A stretch of 64,000 nt of DNA from Mytilisepta virgata (taxonomy: Eukaryota; Mollusca; Bivalvia; Mytilida; Mytilidae), in NCBI GenBank assembly GCA_028015205.1, contig CM051521.1, forward strand, positions 88,946,513 through 89,010,512. The letters run 5' to 3'. Positions within the stretch are counted from its first letter, which is position 1. The number at the start of each line of letters is the position of its first letter. Shown here piece by piece: positions 60,001 to 64,000 of the stretch. The translations under genes and the position numbers were made by a program. Below the pieces are notes generated by a model, which saw only the letters and a program-made list of their open reading frames with translations, was not told where the DNA came from and did not search any database.

Positions 60001-61461
60001 TAGAGGATATCAAGTGAGTTGTCTGTTTAATGCTATCTCTATAGACTTCCTATTGCTAAGTAACTTTTGTGATTCACAAAGTAAAAAACCTGTCATATTC
60101 TGATATTTTGTGTAAAATTTCTGTTCGAAGGGAAATGAGGAATGATTTCAAAAGCCAATATTGAAATTGTACAGATGTATGATTTCCTTTTGTTTATTCA
60201 GTTCTGACATGTTTATGAATATTGCATACTTTACTAAAAACACTTGGGAAACCATTAGCTGGTTTTGATTTAGTGACAATATGCAGATTGATCAAATAAT
60301 CTGTATAGTGCATCCAATTAGATCTACTTATGATTCATTTGCATATATAATTTTCTAAAGTACTCAAGTCTAGAAATGTTAATTTGACAAACTGTTACTA
60401 ATTCCCCTAAAAGTATTTTCATTAAATTTTGGGGGCATATATGTTCCTGGTTCCAGAATATGCACTGATTATATTGCAACAATACTTCATAGTATATTAT
60501 ATAAATAACATATTTCTAAGAGGGTGACAGAGTATATTGTAACCCCGAGAAAACATTGTCAACCAACCAATTCACTTCTAATGCAGATTTTTCACCAATT
60601 ATGTAGTAAATAACATAAATTTTTTTTGCAGTTGGTAACCACACAGGGATATCCAACAGCTGCAGGCTATCCAGCCGGTACAAGGTTAGCTATTCCAGCT
60701 ATGGCTACTGCTCAAATGATTGGGGGAGGCGGCACATACACAGCAGCTTCAATACCAGGGTAAGTGTATAAAGATTTCTAGATAACAATCATTTTACCGT
60801 GAAATTATCCAATCATAGTTCTTCATTTCATTTCAGTAAAGGTTTTTGATTTATGATATTGAAGAAAATGCATTAAGCATTAAATTAAAAAATTAAGGTA
60901 TGGTTAAAGGAACAGTGCTTTTATTGTTGTTTTTCATTTGAAAATTACCTTGAGTCGAAAATGCTTGCACTTCACTGCACTAGTCATGATATGCGGGATT
61001 ATATGGCAAATATATATCACGTCAAATCTATGCTATTGATTGATATGGATGGGACATACATTCAATATGAAAAAGTATCTTACAAAGAAATCAAGTTAAA
61101 TATTTTTGATTTGTAGATTGACTGCTGGAAGAGAATACGCAGATGCTTATTTAGGTCATAGTATTGGACCAGTAGCAGGTTATGGGGTAAGAGTACACAA
61201 TTAACTAGATGTTTTCTCACTGTCTTTAATCAATTTTAAAATTTATCAAGTTGTGTTAGAAATATTTGATTTAGAATTAAATAAAAAAAGAATTTACATG
61301 GTGGGGAAATCAGCATTATCCACAATTTGATAACAATACAGATACTTAACATTAGGACAATAGAAGGGAGATAACTGCAATATTTGTTTATACCAAAATT
61401 TATATTTTCTTTACAGGCAACAGTGTATCGAGGAGCATACCAACGATTTGCACCATATTGA
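17898..61461 (+). CDS. Rbfox: RBFOX (fox-1 homolog) RNA-binding splicing regulator, 12 candidate coding exons (gene-span entry)
   Basis: RBFOX proteins bind (U)GCAUG in pre-mRNA with one RRM and activate or repress alternative exons by position; some isoforms act in cytoplasmic mRNA control. All exon junctions here are GT-AG, their phases agree, and the joined CDS is 1446 nt including stop (481 aa), or 459 aa without the 66-nt candidate exon. The RRM spans about residues 238-316, with RNP2 LHVSNI, the IPFRFR loop and RNP1 KGFGFVTF, all nearly identical to vertebrate RBFOX. The C-terminus is rich in Ala, Tyr and Gly and ends YQRFAPY, the family's conserved terminal motif. The exon 5 (54 nt) and exon 6 (93 nt) boundaries equal those of vertebrate genes. 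The N-terminal half is divergent, with a pentapeptide repeat. Intron 1 is about 25 kb, as is usual for this family. Exact coding segments are in the exon entries; the first exon is the least certain. Confidence 0.93.
18078..18813 (+). other. Start of intron 1, nothing recognised
   Basis: Donor GTGAGT at 18078, then A+T-rich sequence without recognisable elements. Confidence 0.6.
18814..19060 (+). repeat. Dispersed ~250-bp repeat, copy 1
   Basis: Begins at the palindromic word ATAGCGAGCGCTATAG and runs in parallel with 30111-30373. Shared blocks include AAAGTCTTTGTTTAATGGGG, TTGTGCTACATACTAAGGCT and GAGTTTCTGGAAAGGGCTA. Same orientation as the second copy, with substitutions and small indels. 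Non-coding; element class unknown. Confidence 0.85.
19119..19394 (-). mobile_element. tRNA-derived SINE with perfect 13-bp target duplication
   Basis: The 13-bp word TGATAAGGAATGT flanks the element exactly at 19119-19131 and 19382-19394, leaving a 250-bp body (19132-19381) on the minus strand. Read that way it starts CGAGTGGTCTAGGTAG, resembling a Pol III A box, and about 50 bp on has GAGCTCGAATCTC, close to a B box (GWTCRANNC). This is the arrangement of a tRNA-like head. The middle contains CTCCGGCTTCCTCCACC on the minus strand (plus strand GGTGGAGGAAGCCGGAGTAC), a motif I associate with a conserved central domain shared by many metazoan SINEs; that placement is from memory. The intact flanks suggest a recent insertion into Rbfox intron 1. 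Confidence 0.8.
19395..20181 (+). other. Intron 1, nothing recognised
   Basis: No exon, element ends or array were recognised; the ORF at 19864-20064 is unsupported. Confidence 0.5.
20182..21293. mobile_element. Non-autonomous hAT-like transposon with CAGGGCTCACCA ends
   Basis: CAGGGCTCACCA at 20182-20193 is matched by TGGTGAGCCCTG at 21282-21293, and GAAGT abuts both ends (5-bp duplication). CAGGG ends are typical of hAT elements. Subterminal repeats support this: GTCGCCCTG words lie near the left end, and at least four GTCTCCCTG words lie between 21180 and 21270. An internal palindrome, ATGATGAGTCC-CAGGACTCATCAT, lies at 20959-20982. The ORF at 20225-20527 is not a transposase. hAT duplications are usually 8 bp, so the 5-bp match could be partial decay or a 5-bp subgroup. 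Confidence 0.6.
20959..20982. repeat. 24-bp palindrome inside the hAT-like element
   Basis: ATGATGAGTCCCAGGACTCATCAT is a near-perfect palindrome. A related inverted pair (GATGAGTCCTGGGACTGGG and GACTCATC) precedes it at about 20902-20928. Confidence 0.75.
21294..21902 (+). other. Intron 1, nothing recognised
   Basis: A+T-rich intron sequence without recognisable structure. Confidence 0.55.
21903..22870 (+). mobile_element. Palindrome-headed tandem-repeat element, copy C (six units)
   Basis: The best-preserved array in the window. The head TCGACTGGCCTAAAAGGCCA-TGTGAGCT lies at about 21903-21931, followed by leader CTTTGTGTCCGTTGTCTGTC. Six units begin near 21992, 22147, 22312, 22479, 22631 and 22800 (152-169 bp apart), each opening with AAATCTTCTTGTCTGAAACC or a variant and then CCAATTGGAACC. 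Later blocks in each unit include CAGCAATGGTCC, AAGATGGCCGCCACAGCC and ACATAGGACCCTATGGGAAA. The first unit is a distinct variant with CATGGCTGCTGTAACTAAAA. The right end is truncated or unrecognised. No coding capacity. Confidence 0.8.
22871..23630 (+). other. Intron 1, nothing recognised
   Basis: Contains only A- and T-rich runs (for example near 23311-23325 and 23358-23370) and no supported feature. Confidence 0.5.
23631..24045. repeat. Probable mobile-element fragment with repeated TAATCGAT words
   Basis: Clusters of GATTATAATC / ATAATCGATAATCGGTCA (23650-23740) and CCGATTATAATCGATGATCG (23957-23978) lie at the two sides. The right end reads GATTCCCAACACTACTTTCA. The concentration of self-complementary AATCGATT words at both margins suggests subterminal repeats of a DNA transposon, but I could not define terminal repeats or a duplication. 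Confidence 0.4.
24046..25034 (+). other. Intron 1, nothing recognised
   Basis: No exon-like or repeat structure was seen. Confidence 0.5.
25035..25168. repeat. Hairpin with 20-bp arms plus a third half-site
   Basis: ACCTATCTTATGAGACCACT (25113-25132) pairs with AGTGGTCTCATAAGACAGGT (25149-25168) with one mismatch and a 16-nt loop. A related half-site, ACCTGTCTTATAAGACTAC, lies near 25037-25055. This could be a small mobile-element hairpin; nothing shows it is a processed RNA. Confidence 0.7.
25181..25480. repeat. Two-unit ~150-160-bp tandem duplication
   Basis: GCCCTTGGAAAT (25181) and GCCCTTGGAATT (25341) start parallel segments. Both contain TCTTATTGTTGGTATGTGA / TCTTATTATTGGTATGTGA and TTATAAT-ATGAGC, then GATCAAGT / GGTCAAGT, then GCTGAT. 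Confidence 0.75.
25481..27715 (+). other. Intron 1, nothing recognised
   Basis: About 2.2 kb of A+T-rich intron; ORFs at 25781-26065 and 27368-27565 are low-complexity or unsupported. Confidence 0.5.
27716..28459. mobile_element. Second CAGGGC-ended hAT-like non-autonomous transposon
   Basis: CAGGGCTTTCC at 27716 is matched by GGAAAGCCCTG ending at 28459, and ATAATG abuts both ends (6-bp duplication; an 8-bp TGATAATG match is possible if the right end is taken 2 bp shorter). Subterminal copies of a GTAGCC/GGCTAC(TTC) word occur near both ends (AAGTAGCC, TTGGCTAC, CCGGCTACTTC on the left; CCTGCTACTTC and GCCTACTT on the right), as expected for transposase-binding sites. About 744 bp, with no transposase ORF. 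Confidence 0.65.
28460..29748 (+). other. Intron 1, nothing recognised
   Basis: No supported feature; some GC-richer patches near 29290-29340 have no coding signature. Confidence 0.45.
29749..29930 (+). mobile_element. Palindrome-headed family, copy D (single unit)
   Basis: One unit of the ~160-bp family: AAATTCTGAATCCACTAAAC, then CAATTGGAACCAAACTGGCA, then AATGGTCCTTAGGTGGTCCT. It is preceded by ACTTGGTGTAACATAGGACT from a previous unit's end. The head palindrome and flanking copies are missing. Confidence 0.65.
30111..30373 (+). repeat. Dispersed ~250-bp repeat, copy 2
   Basis: Parallel to 18814-19060 from ATAGCGAGCGCTATAG onward, with extra bases near 30230 (AAGTAAGTAAAG) and 30270 (TATAATTGTAGA). 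It ends in a shared TATTA...TAGTT. The boundaries suggest a complete small element, since the similarity stops sharply on both sides. Confidence 0.85.
30374..32900 (+). other. Intron 1, nothing recognised
   Basis: Long A+T-rich stretch with no exon, array or element ends visible. Confidence 0.5.
32901..33250 (+). other. Less A+T-rich patch in intron 1, possible alternative leader
   Basis: Base composition shifts here (for example CACCTGTCAACCCAGTCAGC and TGTGTCCCTCACCCAGGTGT) against the surrounding A+T-rich intron. An ATG at 33209 with A at -3 opens only seven codons before a stop. No donor in phase 0 follows, so it cannot be a coding first exon joined to exon 2. A non-coding alternative first exon or an enhancer is possible but unproven. 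Confidence 0.2.
33251..37164 (+). other. Intron 1, nothing recognised
   Basis: The 90-codon ORF at 36019-36291 and others are unsupported by family resemblance or splice sites. No repeats of note. Confidence 0.5.
37165..37682 (+). mobile_element. Palindrome-headed tandem-repeat element, copy E (both ends visible)
   Basis: Head palindrome AGCTCAACTGGCCC-AAA-GGGCCATGCGAGCT begins at about 37167, then leader ATCACTTTGCCTCC. Units begin near 37225, 37362 and 37518 (CTGAAACCACTGGGCCAATT and variants). The copy closes with CCAGGTGAGCGATACAGGCT, then CCTGGGAGCATCTGG, where GGCTC and GAGC can pair. This shows the likely complete plan: palindrome, leader, about three units, then a terminal hairpin. 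Confidence 0.75.
37683..39829 (+). other. Intron 1, nothing recognised
   Basis: Apart from the C tract listed separately, no structure was identified. Confidence 0.5.
38803..38818. repeat. C homopolymer (about 16 bp)
   Basis: An uninterrupted C run in intron 1; its exact length is likely unstable. Confidence 0.8.
39830..40130 (+). mobile_element. Palindrome-headed family, copy F (decayed)
   Basis: Two diverged units. The second (from about 39975) has CAGAAACTTCATGGCTAATT, GGTGGAATGGTCC and GTAGCTGCTGTTACTAAAAA, which parallels the first-unit variant of copies B and C. The first (about 39850-39960) shares ACCAAAATTTGGTGGAATGG and CAACCAATAGGGCCACC. Head and terminal hairpin are not visible. 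Confidence 0.55.
40131..43255 (+). other. 3' part of intron 1, nothing else recognised
   Basis: A+T-rich. It ends in two candidate acceptors, TTTTTTTCAG ending at 43223 and TATTCTTTTCAG ending at 43255, with TGCATG between them. Confidence 0.55.
43232..43237 (+). promoter_or_regulatory. RBFOX-binding word TGCATG between alternative 3' splice sites of exon 2
   Basis: TGCATG lies 18 nt before the exon-2 acceptor (43255) and 8 nt after a competing acceptor (43223). Bound RBFOX could block or redirect acceptor choice. Use of 43223 would add 32 nt and shift the frame to a stop near 43312. Binding is inferred from the known RBFOX motif. Confidence 0.5.
43256..43630 (+). CDS. Rbfox: Rbfox exon 2: divergent N-terminal region with pentapeptide repeats
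   Basis: Phase-0 acceptor TTCTTTTCAG|CAC and phase-0 donor ACG|GTAAGA give 125 codons. The segment starts [16 protein letters not shown], then has about 62 residues of GL[TA]-[QHE]-[AS] pentapeptides (43307-43486), then a Ser/Thr-rich tail ending NGGVEQQT. It corresponds in position to the poorly conserved, low-complexity N-terminal region of RBFOX proteins, which recruits cofactors. Met 2 could serve as an alternative start from another promoter. The repeats keep several other frames open, which explains long overlapping ORFs on both strands. Confidence 0.88.
43307..43486 (+). repeat. Coding 15/30-bp minisatellite (12 pentapeptide units)
   Basis: Twelve 15-bp units, mostly paired into a 30-bp higher-order unit (GGTCTTGCCCAAGCA then GGTCTTACACAGAGT). 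They encode GLAQA and [10 protein letters not shown] alternately, with variants GLAHA and GLTES. The near-identity of adjacent units at the DNA level points to recent expansion by unequal exchange or slippage inside the exon. Confidence 0.92.
43631..45115 (+). other. Intron 2
   Basis: 1485 bp from GTAAGA to TTTTAG. TGCATG occurs at 43752-43757, about 120 nt past exon 2. No element or other exon recognised. Confidence 0.75.
45116..45181 (+). CDS. Rbfox: Candidate 66-nt cassette exon of Rbfox
   Basis: The acceptor GTCATATTTTAG|GGT leads to 22 codons ([20 protein letters not shown] then GQ) before CAG|GTTTAA. Both ends are phase 0, so the exon can be included or skipped without shifting the frame between exons 2 and 4. 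Extending past the GT meets a TAA at once. The donor matches only the exonic CAG and the GT, so it is weak. TGCATG lies 27 nt downstream (45208-45213), where RBFOX binding usually promotes inclusion. No homologous peptide comes to mind. Transcript data are needed to confirm it is an exon. Confidence 0.5.
45182..48049 (+). other. Intron 3
   Basis: 2868 bp (4419 bp for intron 2-3 if the 66-nt exon is skipped). TGCATG is at 45208-45213 and 46684-46689. No repeats of note. Confidence 0.6.
45208..45213 (+). promoter_or_regulatory. RBFOX-binding word TGCATG just downstream of the candidate cassette exon
   Basis: The word starts 27 nt after the last exonic base. A downstream intronic UGCAUG is the classical position for RBFOX-activated exon inclusion; that rule is established for the family, and its use here is inference. 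Confidence 0.5.
48050..48205 (+). CDS. Rbfox: Rbfox exon 4: linker and start of the RRM
   Basis: Acceptor TTCTTATTGCAG|CAA and donor GGG|GTAGGT enclose 52 phase-0 codons. A Ser/Thr/acidic linker ([20 protein letters not shown]...) leads into [20 protein letters not shown] and SLLG. LHVSNI is the RNP2 strand, and IPFRFR carries the phenylalanines that in RBFOX wrap around the GCA part of the target. Vertebrate genes break at the same place (after 'DLRQMFG'). The family F of MFG is replaced by L here. Confidence 0.95.
48206..50071 (+). other. Intron 4
   Basis: 1866 bp, A+T-rich, with one TGCATG at 49108-49113 and no recognised element. Confidence 0.8.
50072..50125 (+). CDS. Rbfox: Rbfox exon 5: RRM, 54 nt
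   Basis: Eighteen codons, [18 protein letters not shown], between TTTTATTTCAG and AAG|GTAAGA, both phase 0. Length, boundaries and residues agree with the 54-nt exon of vertebrate RBFOX genes ([18 protein letters not shown], one substitution). It supplies the second RRM strand and the loop leading to RNP1. Confidence 0.97.
50126..52776 (+). other. Intron 5, rich in RBFOX-binding words
   Basis: 2651 bp with TGCATG at 51106, 51850, 52394, 52667, 52746 and 52768, far above the less than one expected by base composition. The last four crowd into the final 400 nt before the 93-nt exon. No other element recognised; a GC-richer patch lies at 52520-52620. Confidence 0.8.
52667..52773 (+). promoter_or_regulatory. 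Cluster of three TGCATG words at the 3' splice site of the 93-nt exon
   Basis: TGCATG occurs at 52667-52672, 52746-52751 and 52768-52773. The last is only three bases from the exon and reads TGCATGCAG, so it is part of the acceptor itself. In mammals RBFOX represses its own 93-nt RRM exon through upstream UGCAUG sites, producing isoforms that cannot bind RNA. The same function is inferred here. Confidence 0.75.
52777..52869 (+). CDS. Rbfox: Rbfox exon 6: 93-nt RRM exon with RNP1, likely autoregulated
   Basis: Thirty-one phase-0 codons, starting [20 protein letters not shown] and ending VVEGRKIE, between CATGCATGCAG and GAG|GTGCAT. It contributes RNP1 (with the preceding K, KGFGFVTF) and the second RRM helix. 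Skipping removes the RNA-binding surface without changing the frame. In vertebrates this exon has the same length and is skipped under RBFOX autoregulation to give dominant-negative protein. The donor GTGCATG is non-consensus and itself contains the RBFOX word, so bound protein would compete with U1. An ORF continues into the intron to 52995 but has no coding support past the donor. Confidence 0.96.
52870..55438 (+). other. Intron 6
   Basis: 2569 bp. A partial copy of the dispersed repeat of 15.5 and 57.4 kb occurs near 53860-54010 (CCTGACTTGGTACAGATGCA). Otherwise nothing recognised. Confidence 0.65.
52871..52876 (+). promoter_or_regulatory. TGCATG overlapping the 5' splice site of the 93-nt exon
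   Basis: The donor sequence GAG|GTGCATG shares its T with an RBFOX-binding word. Occupancy would mask the donor. Together with TGCATGCAG at the acceptor, the exon is bracketed by its own protein's target. Confidence 0.75.
55439..55502 (+). CDS. Rbfox: Rbfox exon 7: end of the RRM
   Basis: 64 nt from ATTAG|GTT to AATG|GTAAGA, entering in phase 0 and leaving one base (phase 1). Encodes [20 protein letters not shown] then N. VNNATARV is the last RRM strand and matches vertebrate [10 protein letters not shown]. The downstream K-rich turn opens the C-terminal region. Confidence 0.95.
55503..56557 (+). other. Intron 7
   Basis: 1055 bp, one TGCATG at 55850-55855, no element recognised. Confidence 0.75.
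56558..56711 (+). CDS. Rbfox: Rbfox exon 8: Arg/Ala-rich C-terminal region
   Basis: 154 nt from TTTTCAG|CTG to TATGC|GTAAGT, joining codons across both borders (phase 1 in, phase 2 out). Encodes [20 protein letters not shown], then [16 protein letters not shown] and a Pro/Thr/Ala stretch ending LPY. RG pairs followed by Ala/Tyr-rich sequence correspond to the 'AAAFRGAHLRGRGRTVYGAVRA' region of vertebrate RBFOX, which is involved in splicing activity and protein contacts. The long alanine run is low complexity. Confidence 0.93.
56712..57368 (+). other. 5' part of intron 8
   Basis: Donor GTAAGT at 56712, then A+T-rich sequence with nothing recognised before the repeats at 57.4 kb. Confidence 0.7.
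57369..57500 (+). repeat. Dispersed repeat, copy 2
   Basis: Parallel to 15479-15605 with the same word order (CATACCAATCAAT, AAAAATAACATAAAAGAG, ACACAAACATGTCAGAACAC, GATAGTCTGACTTGGTACAG). The 66-codon ORF over it is a by-product. Confidence 0.65.
57585..57615. repeat. Perfect 31-bp palindrome
   Basis: TATACGACCGCAAAA, a single T, then its exact reverse complement. It marks the left end of the composite element; GCGGTCGTAT returns at 59700-59709 near the right end. Confidence 0.95.
57631..57668. repeat. (GTC)n triplet run
   Basis: About eight uninterrupted CGT/GTC triplets followed by CCGTCGTCCGTCGG variants, directly inside the left end of the composite element. Confidence 0.85.
59736..59952 (+). 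other. 3' end of intron 8
   Basis: Ends in TTATTTTCTTTCAG, a strong polypyrimidine-AG acceptor. Confidence 0.8.
59953..60013 (+). CDS. Rbfox: Rbfox exon 9
   Basis: 61 nt from CTTTCAG|TGG to CAA|GTGAGT, completing an Ala codon from exon 8 and leaving in phase 0. Encodes [20 protein letters not shown]. Similar to the 'VYQDGFYGADLYGGYAAYRYAQ' part of vertebrate RBFOX in its alternation of Tyr, Ala and acidic residues. Confidence 0.92.
60014..60631 (+). other. Intron 9
   Basis: 618 bp between GTGAGT and TTTTTTTGCAG; nothing recognised. Confidence 0.8.
60632..60759 (+). CDS. Rbfox: Rbfox exon 10
   Basis: 128 nt from TTTGCAG|TTG to CCAGG|GTAAGT, phase 0 in and phase 2 out. Encodes [20 protein letters not shown], then a stretch with [20 protein letters not shown] and IP. 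Low-complexity Gly/Ala/Tyr/Pro sequence typical of the RBFOX C-terminal domain, which in vertebrates promotes self-association and assembly with other splicing factors. The GGGG run is not a family feature I recognise. Confidence 0.9.
60760..61116 (+). other. Intron 10
   Basis: 357 bp, GTAAGT to TTTGTAG, nothing recognised. Confidence 0.8.
61117..61186 (+). CDS. Rbfox: Rbfox exon 11
   Basis: 70 nt from TTTGTAG|ATT to GGG|GTAAGA, completing a Gly codon and leaving in phase 0. Encodes [20 protein letters not shown] then GYG. Corresponds to the 'VYTADPYHALAPAASYGVGA' segment near the vertebrate C-terminus. Confidence 0.93.
61187..61416 (+). other. Intron 11
   Basis: 230 bp, GTAAGA to TTTCTTTACAG, nothing recognised. 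Confidence 0.85.
61417..61461 (+). CDS. Rbfox: Rbfox exon 12: conserved C-terminus and stop
   Basis: Phase-0 acceptor, then [14 protein letters not shown] and TGA at 61459-61461. The ending matches the vertebrate LYRGGYSRFAPY terminus; in mammals alternative splicing of the last exons replaces this end and changes nuclear localisation. Only the RFAPY-type end is visible here. It anchors the gene model's 3' side. Confidence 0.96.
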   Translation, partial: ATVYRGAYQRFAPY

Positions 61462-64000
61462 TAAGGCTCATCATATGGATTCTGTGGTGATTTTTTAACA
61501 GTATTGTTAATGGACAGCCATTATACAGAGAAGTGCAATGCTAATTTTTCAGTGCTGAATTGGTGCTTTCTGCAATTTGTTTAACTTATTTATTTAAGAA
61601 AATTTGAGCACTGTTGAGATTCTCATATGCTGCCAATGTTATTACTCCACCTTCCTTAGGTCATTGTGATTCAACATAAATATTAATATTTGTTAAGTTT
61701 AGCATTAAGCATTGCTTAATTCATTATTTGGCTTGACAAAGTAAATTATCACATCAATTTCGTCTTTTTTTTCCCTCACAATTTGAATTAATATTAAGTT
61801 TGCTTCAGTCTGGTATAAATATATTTTTACAGTTTTGTAAAATGATTTTACTACATTTTATTGAATTTTTTATTAGTGTATAATAATAATAATGGAGATT
61901 TTCCTAGGAATATTTCTTGAAACCTTTTTCAAACCATTTTGCCATGGGTTTATGTTGAGTCACAATTTTATTTAACTATATAACCACAGAAATACTATTT
62001 ATGTCATAATGACTGTATAAAAATACTCATGTGGTGAGCTTTATATTGAACAAATGTCTAGTCAATTTTCACACTGTTACCTCATTCATATACAGAGCAG
62101 AATTTCAGTTCTCAGTTACTTGTACCTCCAAGTACTTGTAGTGAAGGGGATTCATTATAATTCTAGTCCAGTTGCATTATGGAAATAATTTAGGGCAGTG
62201 GATTGTTTCTTCAATAGTATATGATTCATGTCTTGCCTCATGTTGCTGTCAGCAGCAAACGACACTGGCTTCCATTTTGATTATTTCACTAGTGTAATTT
62301 TTTTTCATAATTCAAAAAACATTGTTGACATTACCTCTCCATAAGTGCAGAGTAACTGAGAACTGGAATAGTTCCAAATTAATTGAAGGTCAATGAAAGA
62401 TGTAGTCAATTATCTTGGACCTTGTCACAAGGTATCATTTGAACTGAACAGTCTTCCACCATGATATTGTTAAGAATGAATGATGGTTCCATGAAAAATA
62501 TTTGATTATTAGTCACCTAGTCCATGTCAATGAAATAAGATGTAACTCCTGATACACTGTGGATACAGGAATCTGCCATAAATTGCTTCTGGATATTTTT
62601 TTTGAGAAGTGCAGCATTTTGGCTGTAGAAATGTGAATACATGTGGTCCAAATTTACGGTATACCAGTTATTAGCCAGTTTCATGTATTTTCTGTCCTCA
62701 GATTGTACATATTAGTTGTTTTTAATGGTATTTTTTCTGCATTTTTGAAGGAATTTAATTTTTTCAATTCTATTCTACTGTTATAGCAAAATTACTTGGC
62801 TGGTCCCATTTTAATTTATTATAGAATATACATGTATTTTGCTTAAGAAATACAAAGCGGTCTTGTTTCCCAGTGTATCATGGATAACATTTGAAATTGG
62901 CATTGTTTTTTCAAAAAGTCACTGGTAGATGTGATCTGATTCAGATCATTAGGTGCTTTATTTTACCATATTTATTGTGCAATTTATTTTTTATGTTGTT
63001 TTTCTTTTTCATTTAAATTTGATTTTGTTTGAAATGTAGATATTGTAACTTTTAGAAAGGTACAAATTATGACACAAGGTTTGGAAGAATTAACATGTTA
63101 TGTAAAGGTGGGAGTCATACATCATTTTGTTGGAGATTTAAATTCATCAATTCTTCCAGAGTGAAAGTGATTTAGTATGAAAGACAGATGAATGAGTGAA
63201 ATGTAGATGTGTGAATATTTGTTATCTGTGATGGTTGAGTATTACAAAGTGAAAGCTAGTCTCTTAAATTGTTCAAGTGTTAAAAATCATATAAAATTGT
63301 TTACTTTAAAGTTATTGAAATGTTAAATAATTAACTTGCCAAAATGCTCTTGCCCTTTTGTATTTGAATATAATATTTGTCATATTTCATGAATCTCCCC
63401 AGGGTTCAGGAAGTGCTACAAACTTATTCATTAATGACAGATCCTCCAAGGCTAATAGTAACTAAATTTGATACACGGAATGGAACTCAGAACAGTCAGT
63501 TAAAATTTTTACAACTTTCAAAAATAAAATTTTATAAAATTTTAAAAAGATAACATGAGATGCTTTAATTGGTAAATCCTGTTTGGATATCTGGATTTCA
63601 TTTTTGTTCAGGGATTTTGTTTCTTGAGCTTCTACAAAGGGAAGAATAAGACTCAGGGATGATGGATATTTCAATTAAAAGCATTGTGTATTGATATTTT
63701 TGGCATAATATACCTACATTGTGCAATACACTAATTTTTTCAGTATGATTTCAGCTATATTATTCAACCTTTTGTTCTTTTCTCAAGCCTAAGTAAAAAT
63801 TTTGTTAACACAAAGTTTTTCTTTTATTTGTAAAAAGTAGTACCAAATTTGTAAACAACCAAGTTAGTAGCTACTTCCTTTAAAAGCATTTGTCCTTTAC
63901 TATCCCTTGATCTGATATTATTTGTTTTAAATGCAATCTCTTGTTTTTTGGGGATGAGTATACTTTATATTTTACATGTATGTACTTCCAGTTTCATAAT
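61462..64000 (+). other. Rbfox 3' UTR and downstream sequence
   Basis: About 2.5 kb of A+T-rich sequence with no further exon. Long 3' UTRs are common in RBFOX genes. A canonical AATAAA lies at 63523-63528; the true cleavage site cannot be fixed and the UTR may end earlier or run past the window. The minus-strand ORF at 63462-63674 is unsupported. Confidence 0.6.
63523..63528 (+). terminator. Candidate polyadenylation signal AATAAA
   Basis: Canonical hexamer about 2.06 kb after the stop codon, followed by T-rich and ATTTTA-rich sequence. One of possibly several sites. Confidence 0.35.

Noticed and set aside
1..64000. CRISPR array, operon, bacterial promoter or phage system
   Set aside because: The sequence is intron-bearing animal DNA; none of the repeats has spacer-like organisation or associated cas-type genes.

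Overview
The window is animal nuclear DNA, A+T-rich (estimated by eye), with long introns, GT-AG splice sites and many decayed or short transposable elements. The only protein gene I can support is an RBFOX (fox-1 family) RNA-binding splicing regulator on the + strand. Repeat types (LINE remnants with simple-sequence 3' tails, a tRNA-derived SINE, palindrome-headed elements built of ~160-bp tandem units) and a single Rbfox-type gene suggest a bivalve mollusc, probably a mussel of the Mytilus type. That assignment is inference from sequence style, not from a database match.

Layout. 1-17.6 kb is intergenic and repeat-rich: a foldback beside a short RecQ-like helicase fragment, three LINE remnants plus a fourth 3' tail, a TTAA-flanked MITE nested in a LINE tail, a ~130-bp tandem array, two palindrome-headed tandem elements, and a foldback transposon with 9-bp target duplications. 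17.9-61.46 kb is the Rbfox gene, with 12 candidate coding exons at 17898-18077, 43256-43630, 45116-45181, 48050-48205, 50072-50125, 52777-52869, 55439-55502, 56558-56711, 59953-60013, 60632-60759, 61117-61186 and 61417-61461. All junction phases agree and the joined CDS is 1446 nt (481 aa plus stop), or 1380 nt (459 aa) without the 66-nt candidate cassette exon. Intron 1 is about 25 kb and carries a SINE with perfect target duplications, two CAGGGC-ended transposons, a duplicated ~250-bp repeat and four more copies of the palindrome-headed family. Intron 8 holds a ~2.1-kb Helitron-like composite. From 61462 to the window end is 3' UTR or downstream sequence.

How it works together. The RRM (exons 4-7) should bind UGCAUG. 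The gene carries many TGCATG words, densest around the 93-nt exon that encodes RNP1. There one copy lies in the 3' splice site and another overlaps the 5' splice site, the layout expected for autoregulated skipping to a non-binding isoform. A second candidate alternative exon (45116-45181) has a weak donor followed 27 nt later by TGCATG. Exon 2 encodes a run of twelve GL[TA]-Q-A type pentapeptides from a 15/30-bp minisatellite, which looks lineage-specific.
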